Positions 9,281 through 17,326 are shown, counted from the first letter of the stretch. The stretch is 64,000 bases of DNA from Prochlorococcus sp. AG-355-J09 (GCA_003278735.1 QCDO01000001.1:101557-165556), one strand, 5' to 3'. Program-made: numbers and translations. The notes: generated by a model from the sequence alone, not told the origin.

Positions 9281-10159
9281 TTAACTATTTAAATAGCAAT
9301 TTTTTAAGCCTATTTTATAGTTTTTATAAATTAGTTTATATCCAAGAGTTTCGCATAAAAGTTTATTCGAAACTCTTCTATTTTCCATCCAAAACGATTG
9401 AGCTATAGGTGATAATTCCTCTTTTGCATCCTCAAATAAAATTGGTTTTGGCATTTTTAAACCAATTAAATCGTAGCAATACTGCATAACATCAATTTGA
9501 GAACAGGGTTCATCATCCGCGATATTAATAATTTGGTAAAACTTTAAGGAATTTTTATTTTGTAATAGATATATAATTGCATTTGTAATGTCTGCAACAT
9601 GAACTCTTGAAAAGACCTGATTTTTTTTAGATATAACACGAATTTTTTTATTTTTTATTGCTTCAAAAGTAGATCTTCCAGGTCCATAAATGCCAGGTAA
9701 TCTAAAAATTTGTACAGGTAAACCAGATTCAATCCATTTTTTTTCGCAATTTAATCTATTAAAACTTCTTTTTTGAATAGGATTAGGCTGATCGATTTCA
9801 GAAACCCAACCACCTTTTTTGTTCCCATAGACTCCTGTGGTAGATAAATATCCAATCCATTCAAGAGGTAAATTTTGTAGTTTACCTTGAAGACTTTCTA
9901 ATACTGGATCATTACCATTTTTGTCAGGAGGGATGCAACTAAGTATATGGGTGACTCCATCAAAAATTTTTGCATTAGGAACCTTACCATTTTCACTGTT
10001 GAAAACAAAACTATTTGGATCTCTGCTTATAGATCTTGAGCTTGTTAAAACATTGCAACCGAATTTTTTAATAGTTTTTGCAAAAAAACTACCACTGAAA
10101 CCACATCCTAAGATTAAAAATTTATTTTTATTTCCGAGTAAACTTGCAGGTTTTTTCAT
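9281..10159 (-). CDS. NAD-dependent epimerase/dehydratase family protein (SDR)
   Basis: A 292-residue extended short-chain dehydrogenase. The N-terminal nucleotide site is FLILGCGFSGSFFAK (about 13-27, GxGxxG), followed by STTGVYGNKKGGWVSE (a Ser/Tyr region of the active site) and FRLPGIYGPGRS. The substrate is not recognisable; it resembles the YeeZ-like subgroup. It may be co-transcribed with pdxA, 22 bases downstream. The start codon lies 13 bases from a LexA-box-like palindrome, so it could be under SOS control. The functional name is generic. Confidence 0.8.
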   Translation of the reverse strand: MKKPASLLGNKNKFLILGCGFSGSFFAKTIKKFGCNVLTSSRSISRDPNSFVFNSENGKVPNAKIFDGVTHILSCIPPDKNGNDPVLESLQGKLQNLPLEWIGYLSTTGVYGNKKGGWVSEIDQPNPIQKRSFNRLNCEKKWIESGLPVQIFRLPGIYGPGRSTFEAIKNKKIRVISKKNQVFSRVHVADITNAIIYLLQNKNSLKFYQIINIADDEPCSQIDVMQYCYDLIGLKMPKPILFEDAKEELSPIAQSFWMENRRVSNKLLCETLGYKLIYKNYKIGLKNCYLNS

Positions 10160-10171
10160 ACTAGGCTAAAG

Positions 10172-10187
10172 TAGTACATATGTATTA
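10172..10187. promoter_or_regulatory. LexA-box-like operator
   Basis: The sequence TAGTACATATGTATTA at about 10172-10187 matches the palindrome TAGTACA-N2-TGTACTA, which I recall as the LexA (SOS) box of cyanobacteria (core AGTACWNWTGTACT), with one mismatch (C to T in the right arm). The inner ten bases TACATATGTA are a perfect palindrome. It sits in the 32-base gap between the divergent epimerase gene and the small membrane protein gene, close enough to both start codons to overlap either promoter. Confidence 0.5.
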
Positions 10188-10191
10188 ATTG

Positions 10192-10422
10192 ATGATGAAG
10201 ACAGCTCTTAAGCCCGATTTAAAATCAAAAACTTTTTGTGTTAGCAAAAGTTATCCCCGTTTTGTAGAGAAAGAAGTAAATTTGGTTAATTTTAAATTCT
10301 ACCAAAATATATTTGTCTTTCTTATTTCATTTTCGACAATTTTAATATTCCCAGAATCCCCAAAAGAATTGGAAAATATATGTGAAAGTTATAACTCTAG
10401 AAAAATATGCAATGTTTGGTAG
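10192..10422 (+). CDS. Small predicted membrane or secreted protein, function unknown
   Basis: Up to 76 residues starting at the paired ATGs 10192/10195. One hydrophobic segment (IFVFLISFSTILIF, about residues 43-56) is followed by a short polar tail with two cysteines ending in ...SRKICNVW. Such tails recur in small exported Prochlorococcus proteins as I remember them. A shorter start, TTG at about 10282, gives a 46-residue protein with a classical signal-anchor layout. The LexA-box-like palindrome ends a few bases before the long start, so the shorter start leaves more room for a leader. The stop lies one base from the convergent HNH gene. Whether the long N-terminus is translated is uncertain. 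Confidence 0.6.
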   Translation: MMKTALKPDLKSKTFCVSKSYPRFVEKEVNLVNFKFYQNIFVFLISFSTILIFPESPKELENICESYNSRKICNVW

Positions 10423-10824
10423 TCAAGCTGCTTTATATTCTGATTCATTTTTTTCGAAATTTTTATCTTTTATCTTAAAATTAGGATTAGCCCATTGCAG
10501 TAATCTAATAGCTAATCTTAAATCTCCCTCTAACCAAGCTCTTATAGCCATTGCTCTTCGAGGATCATAAAATTTTTGTCGTCTATACCAATACAAAGCA
10601 TTTTCATCTGATTTGTCCCCATTACAGGAAAGACAAGCAGGTACACAATTTTCTGTTGTACTTAAGCCTCCTTGGCTTCGTGGTATTACATGGTCAATAG
10701 ATTCAGATGGTTTTCCGCAATATATACAACTTTTTTCTGTAAACTTATGAATAGATTTTCGCCATTGTCTTAATCTGAACTTAGGACATAAATCCTCTAA
10801 AAACACAGCATCATTAATATGCAT
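10423..10824 (-). CDS. HNH endonuclease domain protein
   Basis: A 133-residue protein with a complete HNH core: C33-x2-C36 (CIYCG), the catalytic SIDHVIPRS with H45, ENC at about 59-60, and C64-x2-C67 (CLSCN) forming the zinc site. A short helical tail follows (RRAMAIRAWLEGDLRLAIRLLQWANP). Stand-alone HNH proteins of this size occur across cyanobacteria as chromosomal genes of unclear role. There is no adjacent intron, phage or methyltransferase gene suggesting restriction or homing. It is convergent with the LexA-box-associated small gene. Confidence 0.85.
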   Translation of the reverse strand: MHINDAVFLEDLCPKFRLRQWRKSIHKFTEKSCIYCGKPSESIDHVIPRSQGGLSTTENCVPACLSCNGDKSDENALYWYRRQKFYDPRRAMAIRAWLEGDLRLAIRLLQWANPNFKIKDKNFEKNESEYKAA

Positions 10825-10986
10825 TCAGAATATTTAGTTAAATGAATAATCGCTTGAATATCTTAAAAGTCAATATTTATTTATGTTTTTTGGCCCAGAT
10901 TTTGCAGTAAAAATATAATTTAGTGTGTTTAGATACAAAACTGTATTTATAAGATTAAAAAATTTATTATCTTTTGTAGATCTTAA

Positions 10987-11451
10987 TTAATAACTATATC
11001 TATTAAGTGTTTCATCAGTAAATTCTTCAGAAATTTTTTCATTAGTTTCTTCTAGTTCTTTTTCTAATTTTTTTCTCTTGTTCTCTCTATCTTTTGCCTC
11101 TTTTTCTTTTCTTTTTTCTTCTTTTTCTAATTCTCGTATTAGTTTTCTATTTGGATGAAGATTATCTAAATATTCAACGCAATAACCAAATTTATCTTTT
11201 TCTCTTATTACTGTTTCAGTAATTTGCGCAGCAGCATTTTTAGGTGAAACTTTGAAGATTCCTCCTTTTTGTTTTTTTATATAGGCGTAAGCTGCTTCCC
11301 AACTACTTTCATGGTCATTTCCGCCATCTCTCATAGTACAAAAAATTTCCGCTCCAAATGTACTTGCATTTACTTTTTGTGTAGTAAGGGTTAGAGGTGT
11401 AAAAATTCCCAACGCTAATAGTATTAATTTTTTCTTCTTTAATTTTTGCAT
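10987..11451 (-). CDS. Conserved exported protein with C-terminal coiled coil (unknown function)
   Basis: A 154-residue protein. A signal peptide spans about residues 1-30 (KKKKLILLALGIFTPLTL, then VNAS). A conserved domain follows with FCTMRDGGNDHESSWEAAY and SPKNAAAQITETVI (about 37-95), containing two cysteines that could form a disulfide. The C-terminal 45 residues are a charged Glu/Lys/Arg coiled coil. I recall similar proteins in many cyanobacteria (DUF6554-like) without a known role. It stands alone, with a 162-base gap upstream toward the HNH gene in which I see nothing convincing. Confidence 0.75.
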   Translation of the reverse strand: MQKLKKKKLILLALGIFTPLTLTTQKVNASTFGAEIFCTMRDGGNDHESSWEAAYAYIKKQKGGIFKVSPKNAAAQITETVIREKDKFGYCVEYLDNLHPNRKLIRELEKEEKRKEKEAKDRENKRKKLEKELEETNEKISEEFTDETLNRYSY

Positions 11452-11507
11452 TAGTCTATTATCTTCTATTTAAAAATATCTTTTATTGTGAATATGTCTA
11501 TAGAAAT

Positions 11508-12020
11508 TTAAGATTTAATCACTCCAAATATATTCAAGCATTTCACAACTAATGGAAGAATTAAGAGTACTGTAATCAATCTTACAGCATGTAAAGTCGC
11601 TACCGCAGGTCCCACTCCGTACTCAGAACCTACAAGACTCATTCCGCTAATTCCTCCTGGTGCAGCTCCTAGAATTGTTGTAATGATATCTATATTAAGT
11701 AATCTGCTTGTCCATAATCCAATTGCTAATCCAGTGATAACTAAAGTAAAAGTTATTAATATAGCTGGTCTCCATAAATTTTGAATATCAACTAATGAGT
11801 CTTTTGTTAATGATGTACCAATGACTGTTCCAATTCCAATTTCTAAAAATGTTCTCGTTCCGATTGGCCACTCTGCGATGTCGACTTTGCCACTTATGCT
11901 AAGTATGCTTGCGCCTATTAAAGCGCCTGCTAAAGGAGCCGCAGGAATTCCTGTTTTTAGAGCTAAACCTCCAAAAATAAAACCTGCAAAAAGATAATAG
12001 ATTAAGTTTATGTTAGGCAT
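11508..12020 (-). CDS. AbrB-duplication-type membrane protein, single half
   Basis: About 170 residues starting at the ATG MPNINLIYYLFAG; a TTG three codons upstream is possible. It has five to six hydrophobic helices and Gly-rich turns such as GIPAAPLAGALIGAS and GAAPGGISGMSLVGSEYG. These match one repeat of the bacterial AbrB-duplication membrane family (unrelated to the AbrB DNA-binding regulator), whose full members have about 340 residues. It is therefore a half-length version; a second half elsewhere may pair with it, but that is an inference. Function is unproven, probably transport-like. Confidence 0.75.
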   Translation of the reverse strand: MPNINLIYYLFAGFIFGGLALKTGIPAAPLAGALIGASILSISGKVDIAEWPIGTRTFLEIGIGTVIGTSLTKDSLVDIQNLWRPAILITFTLVITGLAIGLWTSRLLNIDIITTILGAAPGGISGMSLVGSEYGVGPAVATLHAVRLITVLLILPLVVKCLNIFGVIKS

Positions 12021-12153
12021 AAATTTCAAGGATGTTTGAACATAATATTAGAAAAAATTTTTTTTGTTTAAGTTTATAGTCAAATAATATTTTTAGTTTC
12101 CTCTCATAATGTCCCCTTTTGTTGGCATAATAATAACTAAAGCAGGATTTGTT

Positions 12154-12351
12154 ATGTCTTCACAAATTACTTACAAGGATCGTAAAAACCGCATACGGAA
12201 AAAATTATCTTTTTTTGAGGGTGGCCACCAGCTCGAAAAATTAGAATTTGCCCTTGCAATAGCTCAAACCAAAGGTGATGAAAAAAAATCAATCGTTCTT
12301 AGAAAAAAAATTGTTGAACTAGGTGGAAATGTTGAAGAGCCAGGAACTTAA
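12154..12351 (+). CDS. Small basic hypothetical protein
   Basis: A 65-residue soluble protein starting MSSQITYKDRKNRIRKKLSF, helical, with a basic N-terminal third and a more acidic end (GGNVEEPGT). The open frame reaches 12109, but the extra 15 residues are hydrophobic and unlike the rest, so the internal ATG is preferred. I do not recognise the family. It ends two bases from the convergent aminotransferase gene. Confidence 0.6.
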   Translation: MSSQITYKDRKNRIRKKLSFFEGGHQLEKLEFALAIAQTKGDEKKSIVLRKKIVELGGNVEEPGT

Positions 12352-12352
12352 T

Positions 12353-13516
12353 TTAACTTTTCGCGAGATACTTTGATACCATAACTAATGCTTCACCGGC
12401 TTGTTGGGCTGTAATTTTATCGAGTTTGAGAAGTGTATTACTAATAGCAGAAACTACCGTAATTATATCTCTATCGTTTACATATCCTAAATGTCCGACT
12501 CTGAATATTTTCCCTTTCAGATGATCTTGACCACCTGCAAGTAGAATATCAAAATTATTCTTTATTATTTTTCTAAATTCTTCAGCATCAATACCTTCAG
12601 TTTTAATTGCAGTAATTGAAGGACTTAAATATTTTTCATCAGCAAATAATTTAAGATTTAGAGCCTTTACTGCACTGCTCATTGCTAATTTGTGTTTATT
12701 GTGTCTTAGAAAAATATTATCTAAACCTTCTTCTTTCATCATTTTTAAAGCTTCATCTAAAGCAAAAACTAAATTAACTGCTGGAGTGTATGGATTACTA
12801 TTAGCTAAAAGACTTTTTCTATAGGATTTTAAATTTAAATAAAATTTTGGTAAATTGGATTTCTCTGCAGCTTCCCATGCTTTTTGGCTCATTGCTACAA
12901 AGCTAAGCCCAGGAGGTATCATATATCCCTTTTGTGATCCTGAAGCAACGATATCTAATTTCCATTCATCTACTGGTACATTGCAAGCTCCTAGACTTGT
13001 AACGCAGTCAATAATTGATAAAGCTGTGTTGTGTTCACGAATATATTTACTAATAGTTTCTAAATCATTAATTACACCTGTTGATGTTTCAGAATGAGTT
13101 AAAATAACCGCCTTTATTTCTTTTTGTTTATCTTCTTCTAATACCTTTTTGAATTTTTCTGGATCAAGTGGTGTTCCCCATTCGGAATCAATTGTTATTA
13201 CTTCCATACCAAATTCTTTAGCAACTTTTACCCATCTTTCGCCAAATTTTCCATTTTCTCCACAAATTACTTTATCTCCTCTACTCAAGGTATTTATTAT
13301 TCCAGCCTCCATTGCCGCAGTCCCGCTACCAGTGATTGTAAGAACATCATTTTGAGTTTGATGAAGCCACTGTAAATTTTTAGTTGTACTCTCTACGAGA
13401 TCTTGAAATTCTTTACTGCGATGGCCTATTGGATGCTTACTTAATGCTTGTAAAACTTTTTCTGGAACTGGTGTGGGTCCAGGAATCATCAATGATAATT
13501 TTTGTTGTATGGCCAC
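12353..13516 (-). CDS. Class V aminotransferase, alanine/serine--glyoxylate type
   Basis: A 387-residue PLP enzyme. It has the N-terminal substrate loop IPGPTPVPEKV (about 11-21), GSGTAAMEA in cofactor binding (about 63-71), SIIDCVTSLG with the PLP-ring Asp at about 170, and the Schiff-base Lys in SGSQKGYMIPPG at residue 196. Cyanobacterial members convert glyoxylate to glycine in photorespiratory salvage and were once misnamed as a soluble hydrogenase subunit. The start codon appears to be GTG. The exact amino donor cannot be read from the sequence. Confidence 0.9.
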   Translation of the reverse strand: MAIQQKLSLMIPGPTPVPEKVLQALSKHPIGHRSKEFQDLVESTTKNLQWLHQTQNDVLTITGSGTAAMEAGIINTLSRGDKVICGENGKFGERWVKVAKEFGMEVITIDSEWGTPLDPEKFKKVLEEDKQKEIKAVILTHSETSTGVINDLETISKYIREHNTALSIIDCVTSLGACNVPVDEWKLDIVASGSQKGYMIPPGLSFVAMSQKAWEAAEKSNLPKFYLNLKSYRKSLLANSNPYTPAVNLVFALDEALKMMKEEGLDNIFLRHNKHKLAMSSAVKALNLKLFADEKYLSPSITAIKTEGIDAEEFRKIIKNNFDILLAGGQDHLKGKIFRVGHLGYVNDRDIITVVSAISNTLLKLDKITAQQAGEALVMVSKYLAKS

Positions 13517-13576
13517 TTTTTATTAAATAGGTCATTCTTAGATTAGTTCTCATTATATATTTTTCAATTACTTGAT

Positions 13577-14689
13577 TTGAAAAAAGGATTTTCTTTACCT
13601 TTATGGGTTGCTGGAGCTGCTAGGTCAGCATTAAATAAACTATTAGGGTTACCATTTAAAAATTATGAACTAATAAAAATTCCTAATGAAAAAAAAGAAA
13701 TAAAAATCGAGATTCATTCTGTTGGTTTACTCAAAGATGACTCGCATGCATTAGGAATTACCTTTGCAAACTCTGGCTTAGATCTTGACATTACACAAAA
13801 CTTAGAGATATGGACTATAGCATCTTTAGAAAAAATTTCTTTTAATGATTCTGTTCAAACACTTCCAATAAATATTATTGCAGGATCTGGTGTAGGTATA
13901 AAAGAAGATACATCAGAGATAAGCATTTCTAATTTTGCCAAAGAAGTTTTATATGAAAATTTATTAGATAGTATTCCTACCGGCTTTAATTTGAAATTAG
14001 AAATTATTTTCCCAAATGGGTCGTTTTTAGCAGAAAGAACTAGTAATAAGTCATTTGGGATTGTTGATGGATTATCTATTATTGGTACTTCAGCTGAGAC
14101 TTATTCGAGTGCTTCACCTGATCAATTAGAAGAGGCTAAAAATAATTTAGCGAAGTTAATTCAAAATGATTTTAAAGGGGAAGTTATATTTGTTATTGGT
14201 GAAAATGGGTTAAATTTGGCCAAAACTAGTAAAGTTAATTTGCCAATCATAAAAATTGGAAATTGGATAGGACCATTATTAGTTGATGCTGCAATAAAAA
14301 AAGTTAAAACTGTAATTCTTTTTGGTTATCACGGGAAATTAATTAAATTAGCAGGCGGTATTTTTCATACCCATAATCATTTGGCTGATGCAAGAATTGA
14401 GATTCTTGTTTATTTAGCCGTTCAAGAAAAGTTACCACCTGAAATAATAGTTGAATTATCTCAGTTAGATAATCTTGAGAATGCATTACAACTTCTTGAA
14501 AGATTTAATAAATCATTAGCTAATAAATTATTCAAGAATTTATCAAATAGGATCGAAAAGCGTTCTTTTACTTACGTAAATAGGTATGTAAAAACAGATA
14601 TGGAAATCGCATCTATCATTTTTGATAGAAAAAGGAAAATTAGGTGGTCTGGAATTAACGGCAATAATTATATTTCTTATTTTCAATAA
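13577..14689 (+). CDS. cbiD: Cobalt-precorrin-5B C1-methyltransferase CbiD
   Basis: A 370-residue cobalamin-pathway methyltransferase beginning GFSLPLWVAGAARSALNKLLG, the typical CbiD N-terminus. GSGVGIKED, DGLSIIGTS and LFGYHGKLIKLAGGIFHTHN are recognisable family segments. It methylates C1 of cobalt-precorrin-5B with SAM in the anaerobic (early cobalt) B12 route used by Prochlorococcus. The start is TTG at 13577; a stop two codons earlier excludes extension. It precedes guaA by 54 bases on the same strand. Confidence 0.93.
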   Translation: MKKGFSLPLWVAGAARSALNKLLGLPFKNYELIKIPNEKKEIKIEIHSVGLLKDDSHALGITFANSGLDLDITQNLEIWTIASLEKISFNDSVQTLPINIIAGSGVGIKEDTSEISISNFAKEVLYENLLDSIPTGFNLKLEIIFPNGSFLAERTSNKSFGIVDGLSIIGTSAETYSSASPDQLEEAKNNLAKLIQNDFKGEVIFVIGENGLNLAKTSKVNLPIIKIGNWIGPLLVDAAIKKVKTVILFGYHGKLIKLAGGIFHTHNHLADARIEILVYLAVQEKLPPEIIVELSQLDNLENALQLLERFNKSLANKLFKNLSNRIEKRSFTYVNRYVKTDMEIASIIFDRKRKIRWSGINGNNYISYFQ

Positions 14690-14743
14690 GATTAATTTGT
14701 GAATCATTATGCTTTTGTAAATAAATTGAGTTAACTTTTAAAC

Positions 14744-16330
14744 ATGAATCAAATAATGTTAAAAAAAGAACGGGATCCTTCAATATTAATTTTGGATTTC
14801 GGATCTCAATATTCTGAATTGATTGCAAGAAGAATTAGAGAAACTAATGTTTTTTCTCTTGTAGTAAGCAATCACATATCAATTGAGGAAATTAAAAATA
14901 TTAACCCTAAAGGGATTATTTTAAGTGGAGGCCCAAATTCTGTTTATGAAAAAAATGCGCCTAAATGTGATGATCAAATTTTTAATTTAGGAATTCCTAT
15001 TCTTGGCATATGCTATGGAATGCAATTAATGGTCAAAGAACTTGGAGGATCTGTTATTTCAGCATCGAAAAGAGCTGAATATGGTAGAGCACCAATAAAT
15101 ATAGACCAAGAATCTGACCTTCTTTCTGATGTAGAAGATAAATCAATTATGTGGATGAGTCATGGCGATTCCATTAATAGTTTGCCTGATGGATTTAATA
15201 AACTCGCTCATACCGAGAACACACTCCATGCAGCAATTTCAAATGATGTAAAGAAATTATTTGGCGTACAATTTCATCCTGAAGTTATACATTCAGAGTT
15301 TGGGATGACGGTAATTAAAAATTTTGTTTATAAAGTTTCTTGTTGTGCGGCTGATTGGACAACCGAAACTTATATAGAGGAAACTATTCCCAGGATAAGA
15401 GAGCAAGTTGGTAATAAAAAAGTTTTGCTTGCCTTATCTGGAGGAGTTGATTCCTCAACTCTTGCTTTTCTTCTCAATAAAGCTATTGGAAATCAGCTTA
15501 CATGCATGTTTATAGACCAAGGTTTCATGAGAAAAGGTGAACCAGAATTTTTAATGAATTTTTTTGATAAGAAATTTCATATAAAAGTTGAATACATTAA
15601 TGCAAGAGAAAGGTTTATTGACAAATTAAAAGGTATCACTGATCCAGAACAAAAAAGAAAAATTATAGGTGAAGAATTTATTAGAGTATTTGAGGAAGAA
15701 AGCAATAGATTGGGACCTTTTCAGTATTTAGCCCAAGGTACTCTTTATCCTGATGTCATTGAAAGTGCTGGGACTAATATTGATCCTAAAACAGGAGAAA
15801 GAATAGCTGTAAAAATAAAGAGTCATCATAATGTTGGCGGATTGCCAAAAGATTTACAATTTAAATTAGTTGAGCCATTAAGAAAACTTTTTAAGGATGA
15901 AGTACGAAAAGTGGGAGCTGCTTTAGGTTTGCCGGATGAAATTATAAAAAGGCATCCATTCCCAGGACCAGGATTAGCTATAAGAATTTTAGGAGAGGTG
16001 AATAATGAAAAACTTGATTGTTTAAGAGATGCAGACTGGATAGTAAGAGACGAAATTAAAAAAGCCGGACTTTACAATGATATTTGGCAAGCTTTTGCAG
16101 TATTGCTACCTGTAAAAACAGTAGGAGTTATGGGTGATAAGAGGACTTATGCATGGCCAATAGTTTTACGTTGTGTATCTAGTGAAGATGGTATGACAGC
16201 TGATTGGTCAAAAATTCCTTTTCAGATTTTGGAAAGGATTGCAAATAGAATCGTAAACGAAGTAAGTTTAGTTAATAGAGTTGTTTATGATATTACAAGT
16301 AAACCTCCTGGAACTATTGAGTGGGAATAG
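14744..16330 (+). CDS. guaA: GMP synthase (glutamine-hydrolysing)
   Basis: A 528-residue two-domain enzyme that aminates XMP to GMP. The N-terminal class I glutaminase has GICYGMQLM (nucleophile Cys) and [11 protein letters not shown]. The ATP-pyrophosphatase domain has the P-loop LSGGVDSST, and the dimerisation domain ends in the invariant KPPGTIEWE. The start may be at 14744 or the internal ATG four codons on. The last codons (TIEWE) match the sequence repeated at 16525-16537, marking this 3' end as a probable integration site. Confidence 0.98.
   Translation: MNQIMLKKERDPSILILDFGSQYSELIARRIRETNVFSLVVSNHISIEEIKNINPKGIILSGGPNSVYEKNAPKCDDQIFNLGIPILGICYGMQLMVKELGGSVISASKRAEYGRAPINIDQESDLLSDVEDKSIMWMSHGDSINSLPDGFNKLAHTENTLHAAISNDVKKLFGVQFHPEVIHSEFGMTVIKNFVYKVSCCAADWTTETYIEETIPRIREQVGNKKVLLALSGGVDSSTLAFLLNKAIGNQLTCMFIDQGFMRKGEPEFLMNFFDKKFHIKVEYINARERFIDKLKGITDPEQKRKIIGEEFIRVFEEESNRLGPFQYLAQGTLYPDVIESAGTNIDPKTGERIAVKIKSHHNVGGLPKDLQFKLVEPLRKLFKDEVRKVGAALGLPDEIIKRHPFPGPGLAIRILGEVNNEKLDCLRDADWIVRDEIKKAGLYNDIWQAFAVLLPVKTVGVMGDKRTYAWPIVLRCVSSEDGMTADWSKIPFQILERIANRIVNEVSLVNRVVYDITSKPPGTIEWE
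16314..16326 (+). repeat. Direct repeat copy 1 (guaA 3' end, att-like core)
   Basis: CTATTGAGTGGGA, the segment encoding the end of GuaA (I-E-W-E). An identical 13-base copy occurs 211 bases downstream. The 3' end of guaA is an established integration site for genomic islands in other bacteria, so this copy may be a reconstituted attachment core inside the gene. Confidence 0.6.
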
Positions 16331-16370
16331 TTTATAGGGCAAGAATGTAGTTATATCCTCATTTATGCGG

Positions 16371-16462
16371 TTTGCTGCGGGTTTGCTGTGGTATAATAGT
16401 GATGACAAAATGACAAAATTACTGGGTTTATAAATTGTCTATTTGCTGCCAGTTTGTTGCGA
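16371..16462 (+). repeat. Paired GTTTGCTG motifs in the guaA downstream gap
   Basis: TTTGCTGCGGGTTTGCTGTGG at about 16371-16391 aligns with TTTGCTGCCAGTTTGTTGCGA at about 16442-16462 (16 of 21 matching). Each is itself two tandem units of about 10 bases (GTTTGCTGC-like). These GC-richer motifs stand out from the AT-rich surroundings. The arrangement resembles arm-type or accessory sites of tyrosine recombinases, which is inference only. Confidence 0.5.
16389..16397 (+). promoter_or_regulatory. Extended -10 promoter-like element
   Basis: TGGTATAAT is a perfect extended -10 (TGnTATAAT) at about 16389-16397. It is embedded in the repeat-bearing relic between guaA and the nuclease gene. Transcription from it would start near 16404 and run about 210 bases before the nuclease ATG at 16613, so it could drive that gene or a small RNA. 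No good -35 is at standard spacing; TTGCTG at 16372 is 14 bases away. Confidence 0.4.
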
Positions 16463-16524
16463 AACTGCCTTATTGAAAGAAACCAATTATACCAGTCGTT
16501 TTCAAGGGGTAAAAAATGCTTTTT

Positions 16525-16537
16525 CTATTGAGTGGGA
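16525..16537 (+). repeat. Direct repeat copy 2 (att-like core)
   Basis: A second CTATTGAGTGGGA, identical over 13 bases to the guaA end and followed by GTTAG where guaA has ATAG. The two copies bracket about 200 bases containing the paired GTTTGCTG motifs and no gene. This is the structure left when an element at a gene 3' end is lost or shrinks to its ends. Confidence 0.6.
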
Positions 16538-16612
16538 GTTAGTCTTAAAATTTTAAAAAAATTTAAAGTTTTTTATTTAAGCAAGAAATTTTTGAATGAG
16601 ATTTAAAATCTA

Positions 16613-17326
16613 ATGCCCGATATTATTAAATTAAGTCGATCTACAGTTGAGAAATATCTTAGTTGCCCAAGATGTTGTGTACTGGATAAAAAATATCAAA
16701 TAAAACCGCCATCGTTGCCATTTACTTTAAATATAGCTGTAGATAATTTATGTAAAAATGAATTTGATTATTATAGAAAAATTCAGGAGCCGCATCCTTT
16801 ATTTATTGAATATGGAATTGATGCTGTGCCTTTCAAACACAAAGATTTAGAACGTTGGAGAAGTAATTTTCAAGGCATAAGATATCTGTCAATAGAACAC
16901 AACTATGATTTTGGTGGTGCTGTGGATGATATTTGGCAAAAAAAAAATGGTGATCTTATTATTGTTGATGTGAAAGCAACCTCTAGAAATAATTTTGATT
17001 GGTCTGAGACTTTTAATAAATACGAATATGCAAAAGCCTATAAGAGACAATTAGAGATGTATCAGTGGTTATTTAAAAAAAATGGTTTTCAAGTGGCTAA
17101 TGAAGCTTATCTTTTATATTTCAATGGGAAGAAAAATGAAGAGTTATTTAATAACCAATTAAATTTTGACGTACATCTAATTAAATTAGATTGTTCTACT
17201 TCATGGGTAGAAAATCAGATAATTGATACGGTTAATTTATTACGTTCGGATAATTTCCCCAAACCTTCATTAAACTGTGAATACTGTAATTATTTAAAGA
17301 AGCGTTGGCAGTTATCGATAACTTAA
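16613..17326 (+). CDS. PD-(D/E)XK nuclease family protein, Cas4/AddB-like
   Basis: A 237-residue RecB-type nuclease. The catalytic core is GGAVDDIW (Asp at 105), VDVKATS (Asp119-x-Lys121) and the QxxxY motif KRQLEMYQW (Gln146, Tyr150). Cysteine pairs lie at both ends: C18-x2-C21 in YLSCPRC and C222-x2-C225 in CEYCNY. This is the arrangement that holds a 4Fe-4S cluster in Cas4 and AddB, though only two Cys are visible at the C-terminus instead of three. There is no CRISPR array or helicase nearby. It starts 75 bases after the second att-like repeat. DNA end processing is a reasonable but unproven role. Confidence 0.75.
   Translation: MPDIIKLSRSTVEKYLSCPRCCVLDKKYQIKPPSLPFTLNIAVDNLCKNEFDYYRKIQEPHPLFIEYGIDAVPFKHKDLERWRSNFQGIRYLSIEHNYDFGGAVDDIWQKKNGDLIIVDVKATSRNNFDWSETFNKYEYAKAYKRQLEMYQWLFKKNGFQVANEAYLLYFNGKKNEELFNNQLNFDVHLIKLDCSTSWVENQIIDTVNLLRSDNFPKPSLNCEYCNYLKKRWQLSIT

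Noticed and set aside
16613..17326. Reading the Cas4-like nuclease as part of a CRISPR system
   Set aside because: No repeat-spacer array and no cas1, cas2 or effector genes occur anywhere in the window.
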